Assembly: GCA_015061285.1 (NCBI GenBank)
Contig: SUWW01000011.1
Span: forward strand, 89,600-153,599
Source of the DNA: Bacteroidales bacterium
GTDB lineage: Bacteria; Bacteroidota; Bacteroidia; Bacteroidales; Marinilabiliaceae
Length of the DNA stretch: 64,000 nt
Reading direction: 5' to 3'
How positions within the stretch are numbered: the first letter of the stretch is position 1; each line of letters opens with the position of its first letter. The notes beneath the pieces are model-generated. The model made no database searches, was not told the origin of the DNA, and saw only the letters and a list, made by a program, of their open reading frames with translations. The position numbers and the translations under genes were made by a program. Shown here piece after piece: positions 63,556-64,000 of this stretch.

Positions 63556-63603
63556 CGAAGGGCACACCTCGCCGCGTCGTTGTTTGGCAAGGCATACCCT
63601 TCG
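63556..63603 (-). promoter_or_regulatory. 48-base two-stage hairpin in lipoprotein leader
   Basis: CGAAGGG (63556-63562) pairs with CCCTTCG (63597-63603), and inside it CCTCGCC (63567-63573) pairs with GGCAAGG (63586-63592) with one wobble, leaving a 4x4 internal loop and a 12-base loop. On the minus strand it is followed by CTCATTTTTTG, so it may be a terminator for upstream transcription or an attenuator for the lipoprotein gene 41 bases ahead. Confidence 0.7.
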
Positions 63604-63628
63604 GATATGCTAATATGTATAGTATTAT

Positions 63629-63658
63629 CTTGCTTGCTTGCTTGCTTGCTTGCTTGCT
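63629..63658. repeat. CTTG tetranucleotide repeat (seven and a half units)
   Basis: Seven perfect CTTG units plus CT, 30 bases, lie 114 bases upstream of the lipoprotein ATG. They are in the transcribed leader if the box at 63739-63746 is the promoter. Such runs are prone to slippage. Confidence 0.95.
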
Positions 63659-63738
63659 AATATTTTACAAAAATGTTCCAAGTTTTTTTTCGCCTTTTTT
63701 ATGACTGGGAGAAGATTGTCTGTCTCTCTTCACCGCCG

Positions 63739-63746
63739 CAAAGGTA
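63739..63746 (-). promoter_or_regulatory. Candidate -7 box for lipoprotein gene (TACCTTTG)
   Basis: Exact TAnnTTTG match on the minus strand, giving a predicted transcript leader of about 215 bases that would include the CTTG repeat and the hairpin. No -33 TTG is visible at 18-21 bases. Confidence 0.4.
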
Positions 63747-63770
63747 ACACTATCAAGATATTTCTGAACG

Positions 63771-63804
63771 CAGATTACGCAGATTGAACAGATTCACACA
63801 GATT
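63771..63804. repeat. CAGATT short direct repeats
   Basis: CAGATT occurs at 63771, 63780, 63789 and 63799 (spacing 9, 9, 10). The last copy is also the start of the hairpin at 63795-63816. No ORF is attached. The unit style, GCAGATTACGCAGATT, is of a type I associate with intergenic repeats in many bacteria. Confidence 0.75.
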
Positions 63805-63816
63805 TTTATCTGTGTG
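63795..63816. repeat. Perfect 9-base hairpin CACACAGAT/ATCTGTGTG
   Basis: CACACAGAT (63795-63803), TTTT loop, ATCTGTGTG (63808-63816): a perfect hairpin. It is next to two palindromes and without a T tract after it, so it does not look like a simple terminator. Confidence 0.85.
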
Positions 63817-63818
63817 AG

Positions 63819-63865
63819 GGGGATTTCAAATCCCCGATTCATGAACGGCGGATTTCAAATCCGCC
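63819..63865. repeat. Two palindromes sharing the core GGATTTCAAATCC
   Basis: GGGGATTT-C-AAATCCCC at 63819-63835 and GGCGGATTT-C-AAATCCGCC at 63847-63865, centres 29 bases apart. Both stems are perfect, and compensatory changes keep pairing while the outer bases differ (GG/CC versus GC/GC pairs), which argues that the palindromic form itself is kept. Confidence 0.9.
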
Positions 63866-63872
63866 TAAACCA

Positions 63873-64000
63873 AATGACAAAGGTTCGCCGGAGGCTACGG
63901 CAAGGTTTTGTAACGACGCAAAAGTTCGCCGGAGCTTACGGCAAGGTTTTGTAATGACGCAAAAGTTCGCCGGAGCTTACGGCAAGGTTTTGTAATGATG
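63873..64000. repeat. Three-plus tandem 41-base repeats running off the window
   Basis: Units at 63873-63913, 63914-63954 and 63955-63995, with a fourth beginning at 63996. The core is TTCGCCGGAGCTTACGGCAA followed by GGTTTTGTAATGACGCAAAAG; the first unit has a few differences (GGCTACGG, TAACGACG). The period is not a multiple of three and each frame stops early, so it is not coding. The array has no unique spacers, so it is not CRISPR. Confidence 0.9.

Noticed and set aside
63334..63660. Plus-strand open frame ending in a CLLACLLAC peptide
   Set aside because: It is antisense to the lipoprotein gene and its end is only the CTTG repeat read as codons.
63873..64000. CRISPR array
   Set aside because: The repeats are head-to-tail with no spacers, and no cas gene is present.

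Overview
The window is a 64 kb chromosomal segment of a Bacteroidota bacterium, almost certainly order Bacteroidales. The evidence is a SusC/SusD pair, a hybrid two-component system, the gene block bamD-rpoZ-coaBC-porD-recN, a DUF6377-type regulator, BACON and FISUMP-like domains, and repeated matches to the Bacteroidota -7 promoter motif TAnnTTTG. I cannot name the genus from sequence alone. I saw no rRNA, tRNA, CRISPR array, insertion sequence or prophage.

Layout. 1-10.4 kb (minus strand): a truncated nucleoside kinase, a hybrid two-component regulator, then the envelope/DNA-repair block recN, porD, coaBC, rpoZ and bamD. 10.6-14.6 kb (plus): two secreted DUF3857/transglutaminase-like proteins, one with a complete Cys-His-Asp triad and one without. 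14.7-28.0 kb (minus): a carboxypeptidase-regulatory-domain protein, the hemW-nfeD-M18 aminopeptidase operon, a phosphohexomutase, a SanA-like protein, DUF493, a YD-repeat-like secreted protein, and a lipid cluster (LplT-PlsC fusion, lgt, small membrane protein). 28.1-34.8 kb: a histidine-rich secreted protein, a DUF3737 beta-helix protein, and a TolC/EmrA/EmrB-type efflux operon with a divergent AraC regulator.

34.8-48.3 kb is a polysaccharide utilisation locus. A divergent membrane-bound DUF6377 regulator faces susC, susD, a surface glycan-binding protein with two near-identical carbohydrate-binding domains, a BACON-GH16 lipoprotein, a GH5 and a GH3. This enzyme set points to a beta-1,3-glucan of the laminarin type or mixed-linkage beta-glucan: GH16 cuts the chain outside, the SusCD pore imports oligosaccharides, and GH5/GH3 trim them to glucose. 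The spacer upstream of susC carries spaced direct repeats and an inverted repeat that look like operators.

48.4-64 kb is mixed: cytidine deaminase; a four-unit 33-bp tandem repeat directly in front of an AAA_14/DUF4143 ATPase; the ACT-domain/DUF711 pair; a TPR-SpoIIE phosphatase divergent from an orphan chemoreceptor; then methyltransferase, lipoprotein-type flavin oxidase, DUF1294 fusion, carbonic anhydrase, GNAT, CDF transporter, Bcp peroxiredoxin and a FISUMP-like lipoprotein. The last 485 bases hold no gene but contain several stacked repeat and hairpin families, including a 41-bp tandem array that runs off the window. The most unusual items are this repeat island, the 33-bp-repeat/ATPase pair, the DUF1294 fusion, the lipid-anchored flavin oxidase, and the phosphatase/chemoreceptor pair.
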